Both the position numbers and the translations under genes were made by a program. The notes under the pieces are model-generated. The model did no database searches. It saw only the letters and a program-made list of their open reading frames with translations, and was not told where the DNA came from. From Nelumbo lutea (lineage: Eukaryota > Streptophyta > Magnoliopsida > Proteales > Nelumbonaceae), in the NCBI GenBank assembly GCA_022828595.1, contig JAKGHH010000007.1, positions 39,432,356 through 39,496,355 on the forward strand: 64,000 bases of DNA. Reading direction: 5' to 3'. This document shows positions 23,315 to 34,085 of this stretch, one piece after another; the stretch's first letter is position 1; the number at the start of each line of letters is the position of its first letter.

Positions 23315-24262
23315 TAGGGGTATAGCTTAAAAGAACTTGCATGGGCTTCGTTAAAAGAACTTAAGGCAAAAGGAGTTAGGGGTATAGCTTAAGTAGGCCT
23401 AATATGAACCTGATCCAACTCAATCAAAGATTTTTCATAGGTTAGACTTGAGTTTTCAACTTTAGGCTGGGCTCAGGTTGGGCTGTTCACGGGTCAGGTT
23501 GGGTCAGGTTACTAATGCTTTTCCAACCGACCCAACCTGGTTGGGTTACCTGAAAATGAAACCGAAACTGACCTTGTGTTAAGAAAAATCGACATGGTCG
23601 GTCTGAATCGGTTTGGATTGGTTTGGGTCGGTTTTGGCTCTACGTAGTGGTGATTCAGTTGCTGTTCTTTTCTGGCTCTACATTCCCAAAGGAAACCGGC
23701 ATTTCTTTAATGGGTCTCATGATGCTTGTCTGTACTCTTCCAATTACTTTGATATACTTCCCCCAATGGGGTGGAATGTTTTGTAGCCCGTCCATGGATC
23801 TATATTTTGTGGAGGGAGCAGAGTACTATTCGCTAGAGTAAGATTCCAATCTTTAGGAAACTATGTAATGGATGGACCAAACTATCAAAGCCGGCCAACT
23901 CCAACAAAAGCTAAGAAGATGCTCTCTGCTACTGTAGATAAGTAATGGTGAAATTTAAGGCAAACATTTATTCATGTACTCTTTTTTTATTTGCTGATGG
24001 CTTATTTTTAATGTTTACAACATACCTACTAATGAACTCGGTAGTGAAGGGCTCCATATAAAACTCTATCTTTCTTTCAACCCTTTTTATTGTCAAACGC
24101 AAAACTTTAAGAAAAATATTTGATTTCCTTTAATTAATGAAAAGAAATGGAGCCTTTGGATTGGTTGAAACTCTATCTTTCTTTCAACCCTTGCAACCCT
24201 TGCATTGGTTGAAATTCAAGTAAAGATACCACAAAATTCAAAGTCTAAAGTCTGAATGGAAC

Positions 24263-24648
24263 TCGATCAAAATCCATTGTACAAGTAGTGTAGTGTAGTG
24301 CCTTATTTCAATTCCAATTTCCACAAAGTTTTGTGGAGGGTAACTAGTGAGTTGCCAAATTTGAGCATCAGATTCCAGACTCCAGAGCATTTCACTAGTC
24401 ATTTTGCCAACCGGTGTCCACTTTCACTATAGAGATGAGAGATATATAGGTGTACTTGATCAAAATCCATTGTACAAGTAGTGTAGTGTAGCGCCTTGTT
24501 TCAATTCCAATTTCCACAGAGTTTTGTGGAGGGTAACTGGTGAGTAGCCAAATTTGAGCATCAGATTCCAGACTCCAGAGCATTGCACTAGTCATTTTGC
24601 CAACTGGTGTCCACTTTCACTATAGAGATGAGAGATATATAGGTGTCA
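24263..24648. repeat. tandem duplication, 193-bp unit, two copies
   Basis: The block beginning GATCAAAATCCATTGTAC is repeated with few differences (starts 24265 and 24458). Both copies run through GAGCATCAGATTCCAGAC to AGATGAGAGATATATAGGTG. It lies inside the large hAT element, between its left end and the 3' end of the transposase. Confidence 0.9.
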
Positions 24649-25381
24649 ACTTACATTATAGAGAATAGAGATGAAAGGTATATAGGATAGGCTATAGATG
24701 ATCATTAATCATCCACAATCAATGGTTAAGTTTGTCAGAAAACAAGAACTACCAAATCCTCAATCAATGGAATTGGAATCCAGCTTTCATTTCTATCCAA
24801 ACCCGTTACCCGAGATAAATCTTAATTCAATTCAGGTAAAGAACAAATTCTTCATATAAAAACAAGTGTGAAGTAAGGTTTAAAACATTCATAAATTGAA
24901 CATCATTTCAGCCATCCTATGATAAAATTTAAATGAAAAATTAATAACAAAAGTTGTTCATTAATCACTAATCCAAAATTGCTTGCAGCCATTCAAAAAC
25001 TAGGTGGCCTAATGGACTTTGGAACTTCATGTTTGAAGAAGAAATGCTGCCATGCTAATGACTCAACTATCAAGAAACAAACAAGAAAAGTTTTTGTAGA
25101 TTGTCACATTACTTGGAAAATGAAATTTTAAATTGTAGAAAAAAATAATTACACTTGTAAAGATTATTAAGTCTTATCAAAACATCAATCATCATCACTT
25201 AATTGCACTTGTTCAGTTGTTTCTGAGAATTCTAATACAAAGAAACAAATATTAGTATGTAACCCAAAAAATTATATAAGTTATAAATAATATCATGAAA
25301 TAAAGTTTATTCACAAGATAACAAATATTACCTAATGCAATTTCTTCATATTTTTCCACTTCATTCATAGCTTTTCGAACA

Positions 25382-27526
25382 TCAATTGGGATTGGTTTGG
25401 ACTGTAACCCAATCTTGGCCATATATAAGAGCCTCCACCATTTTTAGAGATAGTGAACTCCTAAATGGTTCAAGTAAACGCCCACTTGTGTTGAATGCCG
25501 ATTCCGAAGCAACTGTAGAAATTAGCATGGCCAAGACATCTCTTGTTATTTGAGAAAGTATATGATACTTTTGAGAATTCATTTTTCACCAAATCAAAAT
25601 GTCAAATGAATCACTTGGCTTTTCACAAGTCTCTAACAAATACCTTGCAACTTCATATTTACTTTCTACACTTTCTTCACTTTCTAAGTGTTTTTCAAAT
25701 TGAGATGCTAAGAATCTCCATGTATCCTCTTCATTATGATCAAAATCCATCTTATTAGAAACTTTACTTCAAATTGATGCTTCATGTCCAGCATTAAAAT
25801 TTGAATTGCATTAATGATCATGATAATAGTAATATAAACGATTAAGAGTTGCCTCTAATCTCTCGATCATCTCTCTAACCCTCAAACTATTATATATTTG
25901 ACCAAAACAAAATTTCACATATTTTAATTTGTAATAAGGATCCAAAACAATGGCAACATATAACAAAAAATCAGATTTTCAAGGTTCTCCCAATATTTAT
26001 CAAACTTCCGTTTCATGCACTTTGCCATAGAACTCAAAAGACTGTCTCCACTTCTAGACAAATGAACCAACCTAGTTTGCAATGCCACAAGTTCATGAAA
26101 AAATGTATTCGATGTGACATAAAGAGATCCCGAAAACCGCAATGTTACATTATAGAAAAACTTTAAGAACTTCACAAAGCATCTGGCGTTGCCGCAATCA
26201 TCATATTTAGGATGCTCAACATACTTATTCCCTCTCCCTTTTCCTCTCCTATTCCCACCTCCATTCTCCTCATTTTCATTCTCATCACCACCTTCAAAGT
26301 ATAAGAGATATCTTGGGTCATCCTCACCTAACCGGTCAAAAGCTCTTTCAAAATTTTCAGCAACTTCCAACATCAAATAGGTAGAATTCCACATACTTTC
26401 AACATCAAGGCATACAAGATTCTTATTTTCTATTATCTCTTTCTCAACACACCTTTTGAAAGTTTGAAACCTAGACGAAGATGATCTCACATATCTTACT
26501 GCATTTCGGATTTTGAGAATAAGCTCATGTAAGTCTTTCAATTCTTCTTTCACTATCAAATTCACAATATGAGCAAAACATCCTAAATGCATGAATTCAT
26601 GTTCTAAGATGGTGCCTTTCCAATCCCTAGTCTTCTTTTTCAATATCTAATTGCACCATCATTAGAACTTGCATTATCAATAGTAATTGTAAAAATTCCA
26701 TCAATGCCCCATTCTAGCAAGCAATCCTCAATAGTCTTACCAATTGTTTCTCCCTTGTGATTAGGAACTTGACAAAAGTTTAAATTTTTTTGTTCAAGTT
26801 CCATTCACTATCAATCCAATGTGCTATCAAGCACATATAATTTAAATTTTGGATTGATGATCAAATATCAGTGGTAAGACATATATGTTGATTTTTCTTC
26901 ACTTTTTGTAGTTTCATCTTCTTCTCAAGAAAATTTTTCATACAATTTCTAGAAACTGTGATACGGGATGGGACTGTAAACTTAGGTTGCAAAATTCGAG
27001 AGTAGTTCTTAAATCATTTCCCCTCCATAATACTAAAAGGCAATTCATCAATTATAACCATTTTAGCAAGCTCTTTTCCATCTTCCTCAACACTAAAAGT
27101 CACTGCTTTTAGCTTACTAATAGTGAGACAATCTTCTCATCCTTCATTTTTAGGCTCAAAAGACAATGTCTTTTGCCTTGTATCAACCATATAGGGATAT
27201 TTCATGCACTATTGCTGCAAATGACTCCACATGTTACTAGTGCCATGATTTTTTGTGTCATATGCGTAGTCTTTTCCACAATAGTTACATGCAACCCTAG
27301 GTTCATCTTTATCCTCCATTTTAGTGAAATGATCCCAAATTTCTGATTTTAATCTAGAACCTTACCTTTTGTTTTGCTTAGTGGGCTGTCTCCTAGTTAT
27401 TTTACGAGGAGCAGGGGGATTTTTTACCAGATTTGCAGCCTCAGAATCTTGTTGCTTTGAGCCCATTGCTATTAGATCTTCAACTTCATCAACTCCATGC
27501 ACATTTTCACTTCTTTTAGGATCCAT
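25382..27526 (-). pseudogene. hAT transposase, nearly full length but broken
   Basis: The start MDPKRSENVHGVDEVEDL is at 27526. A TAA follows KQNKR, then in the same frame comes a BED-type zinc finger: WDHF, CNYCGKDY, and HGTSNMWSHL ending in a stop just before the next zinc-binding Cys (about 27210-27345). Further on, LTTDI is followed by a stop in place of the usual Trp (about 26865). The conserved TIDNASSND precedes a frameshift near 26645. The long open part 25924-26643 has FMHLGCFAHIVNLIV and MWNSTYLMLEVAENF, plus an unusual low-complexity insert GGDENENEENGGGNRRGKGR. The C-terminal dimerisation region (25382-25582) reads ISTVASESAFNTSGRLLEPF and then SLKMVEALIYGQDW. Function was cut-and-paste transposition; at least three nonsense codons and one frameshift make it inactive. 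Introns were not excluded. Confidence 0.9.
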
Positions 27527-27659
27527 TTGAAAACAAAATACCATTATAAATTTAGAATGATTATTGAGTTTCTCAAGATGAACATTTCTAATGTAACAAA
27601 TTAAGAAAAAAACAACTAATTGGTTATAATAAAAAACTATATATGTTATTTTTTTATCT

Positions 27660-28540
27660 AACATCAATAAAACTGAAATATATAAAATAATAAAAATATG
27701 TTTCAGAATATATATTTTTGGAAATATATATTCTGATATTATATGTATCTGATATATTTCAGTTATTGAAATATATATATATATATATATATTTATTTAT
27801 TTATTTATTTAAGTTTTAATATATATTTTAGATATATATTACTATATTATTTATATATATATATCAAAAATATACATATTATATATAAAATTTTAGAATA
27901 TATTTTTTGGAATATATTTAAAACTGAAATATATAAAAATATATAGTTTTTTTTGCAAATGATGAAATTACTATAAATATCTATTACTATATTTCAAATA
28001 TATATGTGAAAAATATATATTCCGAAATATATCAGATATATATTTATTGAAATATATATCTCAGCTTTATTATATATTTCAGATATATATTACTATATTT
28101 CAGTTTTAATATAAATATTTCAGATATATTACTTTAATATATATATTTAGTATTTATATATATACATATTATATATAATATTTTAGAATATATTTTCTGG
28201 AAATATATTTAAAACTAAAATATATATTTTAGAAATATATATATATATATATATATATAAACAAAAATATATATACAAATATATTGGAATATATATTTTC
28301 TGGAAATATATATCTGATATATTTCAGAATATATATTTTTTAGATATAGATTTTTTCAGATATTTCGGTTTTTATGCAAAACCGAAATATCTTTATTTAA
28401 CAGTTTTAAATATAAAATATATTTAAATTAAAACCAAAATATATATTTAAATAGATTAGGTTTTTCATACAAAACTGAAGTTTTTTGTGCAAATATATCA
28501 TAAATAACTGGATTTTTTTCAAAGCTTAAACTTAAACAAA
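27660..28540. repeat. AT-repeat tract (ATATATTTCAGATATAT-like words)
   Basis: Dense, irregular repetition of short words such as GAAATATATAT and TTTCAGATATAT, including a pure AT run at about 27769-27792. It lies upstream of the hAT transposase start, inside the element. Confidence 0.85.
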
Positions 28541-29356
28541 ACACAAATAAAATATATCAACTTGTAACATGCATTAAATTTGAAAAAAATTTAAATAAAA
28601 AAAATACTAACCTTTGAATAACTGAATGTGATGCTTGTTGCTTGAGTCTTGAGAAGTTGAGACTTGAGACTTGGGCTTGAGTTGAGAGAATGAGAAAATG
28701 GGAGTTGGAAGAGCCAAGTTCAAGTGGTGTCTTGAAGTTGAGAACTTGAAATTTCAAAATTTTTATTCTTGAGAGTCAAATTGTATTAGAGATTGTGCTC
28801 GAGTTTGCGGCTAAGGGCTGACCAAGTTAGAAGTTACCAATAAAAGTGAAAGTCAAATTAAATTAGAGAAAGAAGACTGAAATTTGGAAATTTCAAGAAG
28901 GCTTCTAATCAAAGTTAAAAAGGACACCTAAATGTAATTGCCTATTTGGTGTAAAAGACCTTAAAACTAGGTTCCTTTCTTTAAACTTTTCCAAAAAATG
29001 CAAGAAGCTACCATCTAAAGGAGGGAAGGTGTAGGGAGTAGGAATAGGGATTCCTTGTCTTGCAATACTTGCCATTAATGTCATTCCTAACTAGAAGACT
29101 AGAAACTAAGTTAGGTTGTAACTAGGATAGAGATAAGTTAGTTAAGTAGGAACTAAGTAGGTTGTAACTACTAACTAGGAACTAAGTCGGTTCGGGTCGG
29201 TTCGGTTTCGGTTTTCACACAACCGAACCAAACCATCGGTTTATGATTTTTTGTAACCTGAAACTGACCAGTGCTGAAGAAAACCCGACCAACTCAGGTT
29301 GGGTCGAATCGGGTTGGTCGGTTTGGTCGGTTTGAGTCTTCTTATGAACAGCCCTA

Positions 29357-29780
29357 GGCTCAGGCCAAACAACTCAAGCCTAATCTAAATTCAGGTTGGA
29401 CTTTGATTGAGGCTTTAGGTAGTTCGAGCCCAAATCAACCAATTTGATTCCATCCAACATTTTGTGAGATACATATCTACATATTATCAATATATTCTAC
29501 CTAGAAATTGGGCTACAAAGCTCAACACGTCCAATCCCAAGCCCAACTCAAGTTGGGTTAAAGCTCGGATTAGGCCTAGGTTGGTAAGAGAAAAATTAGT
29601 GGTAATTTTCAATAATTATTGATAATTTACTAGCCCAAGCTTGAGTTTACTTAGGCTTGGGTCGAGTTTAAACTACCCGATGCCTTAACCGAAACCCAAC
29701 CTGAGTTTAGGTTAGCCTTATCTCATGTTGTGCAAAAGCTTAGGTTGAGCTAGGTTGGGCGCGAGTTATGCCCACCCAAC
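29357..29780. other. interior of the possible outer element
   Basis: Rich in 'aggttgggct/caagcctaa' words of the kind seen near hAT-like ends. No coding potential. Confidence 0.4.
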
Positions 29781-29853
29781 CTAAGGTACACCCCTAGCTC
29801 CTTCTTTCTCAAATTCTTTTAACAAGACTCGTGCATCACAAGATCCCCCCCTA

Positions 29854-30628
29854 ATAATTAATAGCACTAATTTTAATTTATAGTTACTAATAGTAATTTT
29901 AATTGCTAGGATTAGTAATAATTTATGGTATTTTTTAATTATTCACAAAAATAGTTAATAATTATTATTAAATTTTATAATTATAGTTAATAATTATCAA
30001 TTATGAAATAATAAATTTTATAATTCTTAATTTATAAAAATATTTTTATATGTAGATAGATTACTATTATTAACAGTAATAATAGTTAATTTAATAATCA
30101 ATTTAATTATTCATAAAACAATTAATTATTGTTAGTAATTAATTAATTTGTTCGTAATATATCACTAATTAATTAACCATGAATAATTAATATATCGCTA
30201 ATATTAATTACTAAAAACAATATTATAATTTGGTATTAAATTTAGGAAATTTTTAATAAATCATGGATACAAATAATAGATTTTAAGTGAATTTTGGTAT
30301 TTTTTGATTAATCCTAAAGCGAATTAATTAATTTCGATAAACAATTAGTAAATTGCAAACAATATTAGTAATTAATCCCAAAAATATTACTAAAATGAAA
30401 ATTATAAATTATTAAAAATAGTAATATTGTTTGGGAATTTTTATTTAATCGAAAAAATAATTAATTTATTTTGGTGTGAGTCATAATAAAATAAAATGAA
30501 AATTTTAATTATAAACTATAGGTAATATACCATTTAAAGTAAATGGGTTTAATTTGGCTGGATATTAATGTAAACCAAACCATACATGATCTAATAGACC
30601 ACATCACTTCAGTTAAATAATGGATGAA

Positions 30629-30630
<2 letters not shown>
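29854..30630. other. very AT-rich non-coding interval
   Basis: Dominated by TTAATAATT-like words; no open frame and no terminal repeats recognised. Confidence 0.5.

Positions 30631-30677
<47 letters not shown>
30631..30677. repeat. (AG)n microsatellite
   Basis: An uninterrupted AG dinucleotide run of about 46 bases. Confidence 0.97.
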
Positions 30678-30680
<3 letters not shown>

Positions 30681-30884
30681 CTTAGTTAGAAGTAGGGAAG
30701 TGGGGATTAGTTAAGAGTATAAAAAAAGTTCGTTATGTGCTAAGCAATATTTTAGGAATGAGGAGAGGTTTTTTATGAATTAAGACTTTATGAGAGTTTT
30801 AAGAACAATAAATTAGGAGTGTGGAGAGGTTTTAGGAGAGAGGGGATAAAGAGAGATTTTAGGAATGTTTTTATTAAGGAGATG

Positions 30885-31748
30885 TTTCAATAGAAAAAGA
30901 GGAAGTCAAAAAAAGGAAACAAAAACAAAATAAAAAAAGAAAAGAGAAAAGGAAAAAAGAGAAAAAGTGAAAAAAAGAAAAAGTGAAGGAAGGAAAAAGG
31001 AAATAATGAATAAATAAAAAACAACAACAAATCATGGCACAAATATATTAAAACATCAAAAAAAAGAAAAATCAATTTTTTCCAGCCCTAAATGAAAAAT
31101 ATTGGGTGGGTATGGGTGGATTCCAAATAGAAAAAAGGGAAAAATATAAAAAGGTAAACAGAAAAAAAATATATATAACAATTGAAAAATATAAAAAGAA
31201 TAAAAATATTTGGAATGGAGATGTATTGAGGTTTAGTTCATCCATACAATGGTGTACGGAGGAACTAACCCTCAATACTTCTCCATTCCACATTCTAAGG
31301 GCATTAGAACAACCGCTGAAGTAACACATAAAGGTGTAATGCTTCCATGACACTTGGGTTGTTCTAGTGCCCTCAGCATATGTAATGGAGAAGTACAGAG
31401 GTTTAGTTCCTCTATACACCACCATACTCCATGAACGATGAGAGCTTAGGGAAGGAGGCTCATGTAACACTAAAAGGATCTATTTTGTGACACTTCCATA
31501 TCCTTTGGCTTATTTTAGTGCCCCCAGCATATGGTATGGGGATCCTTCAAAAAAAAAAGCATATGGTATGGGGAAGTATGGAGATTTAGTTTATCCGTAC
31601 TCCTCTGTACTCTACGAACAAAGAGGGTTTGGGTAGGGTAAAGAAAAAATATAAAAAAGAAGAAAAATATCTTTTTCTTGGGTGGGTTCCAAATATTTGA
31701 TAAAATAAAAATAAAAAAGAAGAAAAAAGGTAAACAAAAACGAAACAA

Positions 31749-31779
<31 letters not shown>

Positions 31780-32110
31780 TAACAACTGAAAAAAATAATA
31801 TATCATAATAAAAAATAATAAAATAAGGAAGTCAAAAAAAGGAAATACAAACAAAATAAAATAAAAGAAAAGAGAAAAAAGGAAAAAAAAGAACAAAAAA
31901 AATAGAACAATAATAAAAATAATAAAACAATAAAAAAAGAAAAAAGTGATAATTAATAATTAAATAGTGAAAAATCATAAATAAAGAAAAAAGGGAATTA
32001 AAAAAGAACAAAAAAAAAGAGAGAAGTGAGAGAAAATAGAAAAAAGAGAAAACACAAAAGAAAAAAGAGAAAAAAGGAAGGTATCCAAGGTAGTTTAAAG
32101 AAGAATAAAT
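30885..32110. repeat. purine-rich low-complexity tract (AAAAAGAAAA) with embedded hairpins
   Basis: Long stretches of A-rich/GA-rich sequence on the + strand. The hydrophobic Phe-rich minus-strand open frames here come from this composition and are not genes. Hairpin-forming blocks are embedded at 31212-31610. Confidence 0.8.
31212..31610. repeat. cluster of inverted repeats sharing a 'GGAGAAGTA..GAGGTTTAGTTC' module
   Basis: GGAATGGAGATGTATTGAGG at 31213 is matched in inverse by CCTCAATACTTCTCCATTCC ending near 31290. GGGCATTAGAACAACC at about 31299 is matched in inverse by GGTTGTTCTAGTGCCC at about 31357. Further direct copies of the module appear at about 31385 (AATGGAGAAGTACAGAGG) and 31569 (ATGGGGAAGTATGGAG). 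CCC.CAGCATATG.(A)ATGG appears three times. No TE class can be given. Confidence 0.7.
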
Positions 32111-32221
32111 AGAATATGAGATAATGGTACACAATGATCTAATTGACTTCCCTTTTTAGGTGAGTTATTCTTGAAGATCTAGAATTCATAAAGCACTGTG
32201 GTTCAACCCAAATTCTTTGTC

Positions 32222-33290
32222 ATGTCTAAAACTTCTCCTAAGACCGATTGCATCTCTTAAGCAGCGGTCCCGCCAAACACAAATATGACAGTGCTAACTC
32301 ATGCCCATTATAGTGACTACCTCCATCTCCAAGAAAGATTGAATGAGATGTCTATTAAGTTGGCCAAATTGGAAGCCAAGAAATCCCAAACTACTAAATT
32401 TACTCCCGTAATGGGAACCCAACCATCTTTCCCTTCTGCATCCTATGTCTTTGGACCCTCCTCATCCCAAAACCCAACACCTATGCTAGGAACAAGATAC
32501 TGGTCACCTCCCTTTGTGTTACTGTGGGAACCAAATAGGCTCATTAGTTGAGGACATTTTCCACCCATAACTTTGAGAATTCAACCATTGCTCAACCCAC
32601 TGTTGCGTCCAAGGGAGGAAAGAATTTGATTATGGCTATTGCACAGTTGCCACTCTAAGATTCCTTTAAGATTGAATTAAAGCAGATGGAAGATGAGTTG
32701 AAGAGGCTAAAAGAAGCTCAAAACTTGGGAGTTACAAATTTCAAAGAGTTATGTTTATACCTTGATGTGGAATTGCCTACTAATTTCAAGATTCCAAACC
32801 TTGAAAAAATTGATGTGAAGGGATGTTAATAGACCCATCTGAAAATCTTTTGCATTGATATGTTTCAATATGGCTCAAACGAGAATTTGCTCATTCATAT
32901 GTTTCAAAAGAGTCTTACAAGGAGTGCTAGGACTTGGTTTGCAAATCTAGGGGATGAAAAGAAAAAGACTTGAAAAGGTGCTTCAGAGGCATTCTTAGAC
33001 CAATTTTCTTACAATATGGAGTTAGCACCTAACCGAGAAGATCTCGAAGTCTCTAACTCAGAAGTCAGGAGAAAGTTTCTTGGATTATGCATATCGATGG
33101 TGTGAAATGGCAACTAGGTTACAACACCCGATGCCAAAGGAAGAGATGCTGTGGTTGTTTATCAAGATGTTAAAGGATCCATATCAAACAATGTTGATTG
33201 CAGAACCTTTGAAGGATTTTAATGATATCGTGAAGGGAACTATTAGAATCGAAGAAGCTCTTAGGAAAGGTTGAATCAATCTAGTGATGA
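32222..33290 (+). pseudogene. Ty3/gypsy gag remnant
   Basis: The frame opens MSKTSPKTDCIS, meets a TAA, then continues in the same frame with SDYLHLQERLNEMSIKLAK (32285-32551). After a frame change, LKRLKEAQNLGV and NFKIPNLEKIDVKGC lead to the gag core NENLLIHMFQKSLTRSARTW, FLDQFSYNMELAPNREDLE and, in a third frame (33080-33274), DYAYRWCEMATRLQHPMPKE. This order of heptad-like N-terminus, FKIPxF-like motif, MFQxSLTxxAxTW and YAxRWxE is typical of capsid regions of plant gypsy elements (Tat/Ogre-like). There are stops in each part. No LTR or primer-binding site was identified next to it. Confidence 0.8.
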
Positions 33291-33894
33291 TCTCTAGAAA
33301 TTCACCATTGCTTGGAAAACCCTCACCTAAGCATCAAGAGGAGAATGAAATGCAACCCATCCCATGTACCTCAAGCCCATTATCCAAAAAGTTTCAAAGT
33401 TGTAACCTATCCCAGATCTTTTCAGACCAATTGGACCACCTCCAAGTAGACATATTATCCCTCACCAGTACAAGCACAAACATATCATCTGCCTCCCGTA
33501 ACCCTGATCACTCAATAATTGCTTTAAAAAAAAAGAAAAAAGCCTTCCCCTTTGCCATGTCCTCATTCTCAACTGCTCCATGCTTTAGCTTAAGGAGGAT
33601 TTTTGCAATTGCTTACATGAAGGCCTCCACGGGATCCCAAACCTAGAAATTAGACAAGAATTCTTATTGTAATTATCATCAATGACCCGATCACACCACC
33701 AACCATTGCTAGCAGTTGAAATTTTCAATTCAAGATTTGATTGATGCCAACATTCTTACTTTCTAGGACTTTATCCAAATGTAGCATTTTATAGAATTTA
33801 ACTATAACCCACTACCTAATTGAGGAGTAACATTCGACACTTCCATCAATTTCTTGGGCGAAGGGAAGGCATTTTGTGTAGTCAAAACACAGAA
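33291..33894. other. probable continuation of the gypsy gag region, unassigned
   Basis: The open frame at 33284-33646 has no recognisable motif. A short stretch with INFLGEGK near 33845 may be a gag-protease linker remnant. No zinc knuckle was seen. Confidence 0.35.
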
Positions 33895-34085
33895 AAAAAA
33901 AATTGATTAGAAATGATATTGGTGATAGGTTTAGGATATGATCTGGAAACATCCAATAGAATTAAAGTTATAAGTCTAAAGACATATGATTTAGAGAGAA
34001 CAATTTACTGATGTAATCATGGAGCATCATTTATATGGTCAAACGCGCTAAATAGGTCCCATGAAGTTATAAAAATGAGAATGGA
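33895..34085 (+). repeat. repeat copy 2 (empty site), paired with 20790-21540
   Basis: Runs GATTAGAAATGATATTGG, GGTTTAGGATATGATCTGG, ATCCAATAGAATTAAAGT, and TATGGTCAAACGCGCTAAA without interruption. It shows what the site at 20841-21390 looked like before the hAT-like element inserted. Confidence 0.75.

Larger units (their letters stand above)
23478..29356 (-). mobile_element. large hAT (Ac-like) DNA transposon, 5879 bp
   Basis: The left end TTGGGCTGTTCAC and the right end, TAGGGCTGTTCATAAG on the other strand, are inverted repeats. The 8 bases GGCTCAGG at 23470-23477 recur exactly at 29357-29364. Subterminal sequences are rich in GGTTGGTCGG/GGTCGGTTT words. A transposase pseudogene occupies 25382-27526 on the - strand. 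A tandem duplication sits at 24263-24648 and a 900-bp AT-repeat tract at about 27660-28540. The 776-bp element at 308-1083 derives from this family. Confidence 0.92.
23315..29853. mobile_element. possible outer element with long inverted ends, hosting the 5.9-kb hAT
   Basis: The left arm (23315-23392) carries GCATGGGCTTCGTTAAAAGA and GGAGTTAGGGGTATAGC. The right arm (29781-29853), read on the other strand, carries GCACGAGTCTTGTTAAAAGA and GGAGCTAGGGGTGTACC in the same order. The arms are about 75 bp, diverged, and lie just outside the target duplication of the inner hAT element. No target duplication was confirmed for the outer arms. Confidence 0.5.

Noticed and set aside
26189..26380. Open frame on + strand across the hAT transposase
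   Set aside because: It is the shadow of the minus-strand transposase, including its low-complexity acidic/Gly-rich segment read as Pro/Phe/Ser.
30887..32134. Several minus-strand open frames rich in Phe, Leu and Ile
   Set aside because: They result from reading a purine-rich tract on the other strand (TTTTTCTTTT); they overlap in several frames and have no motif or start context.
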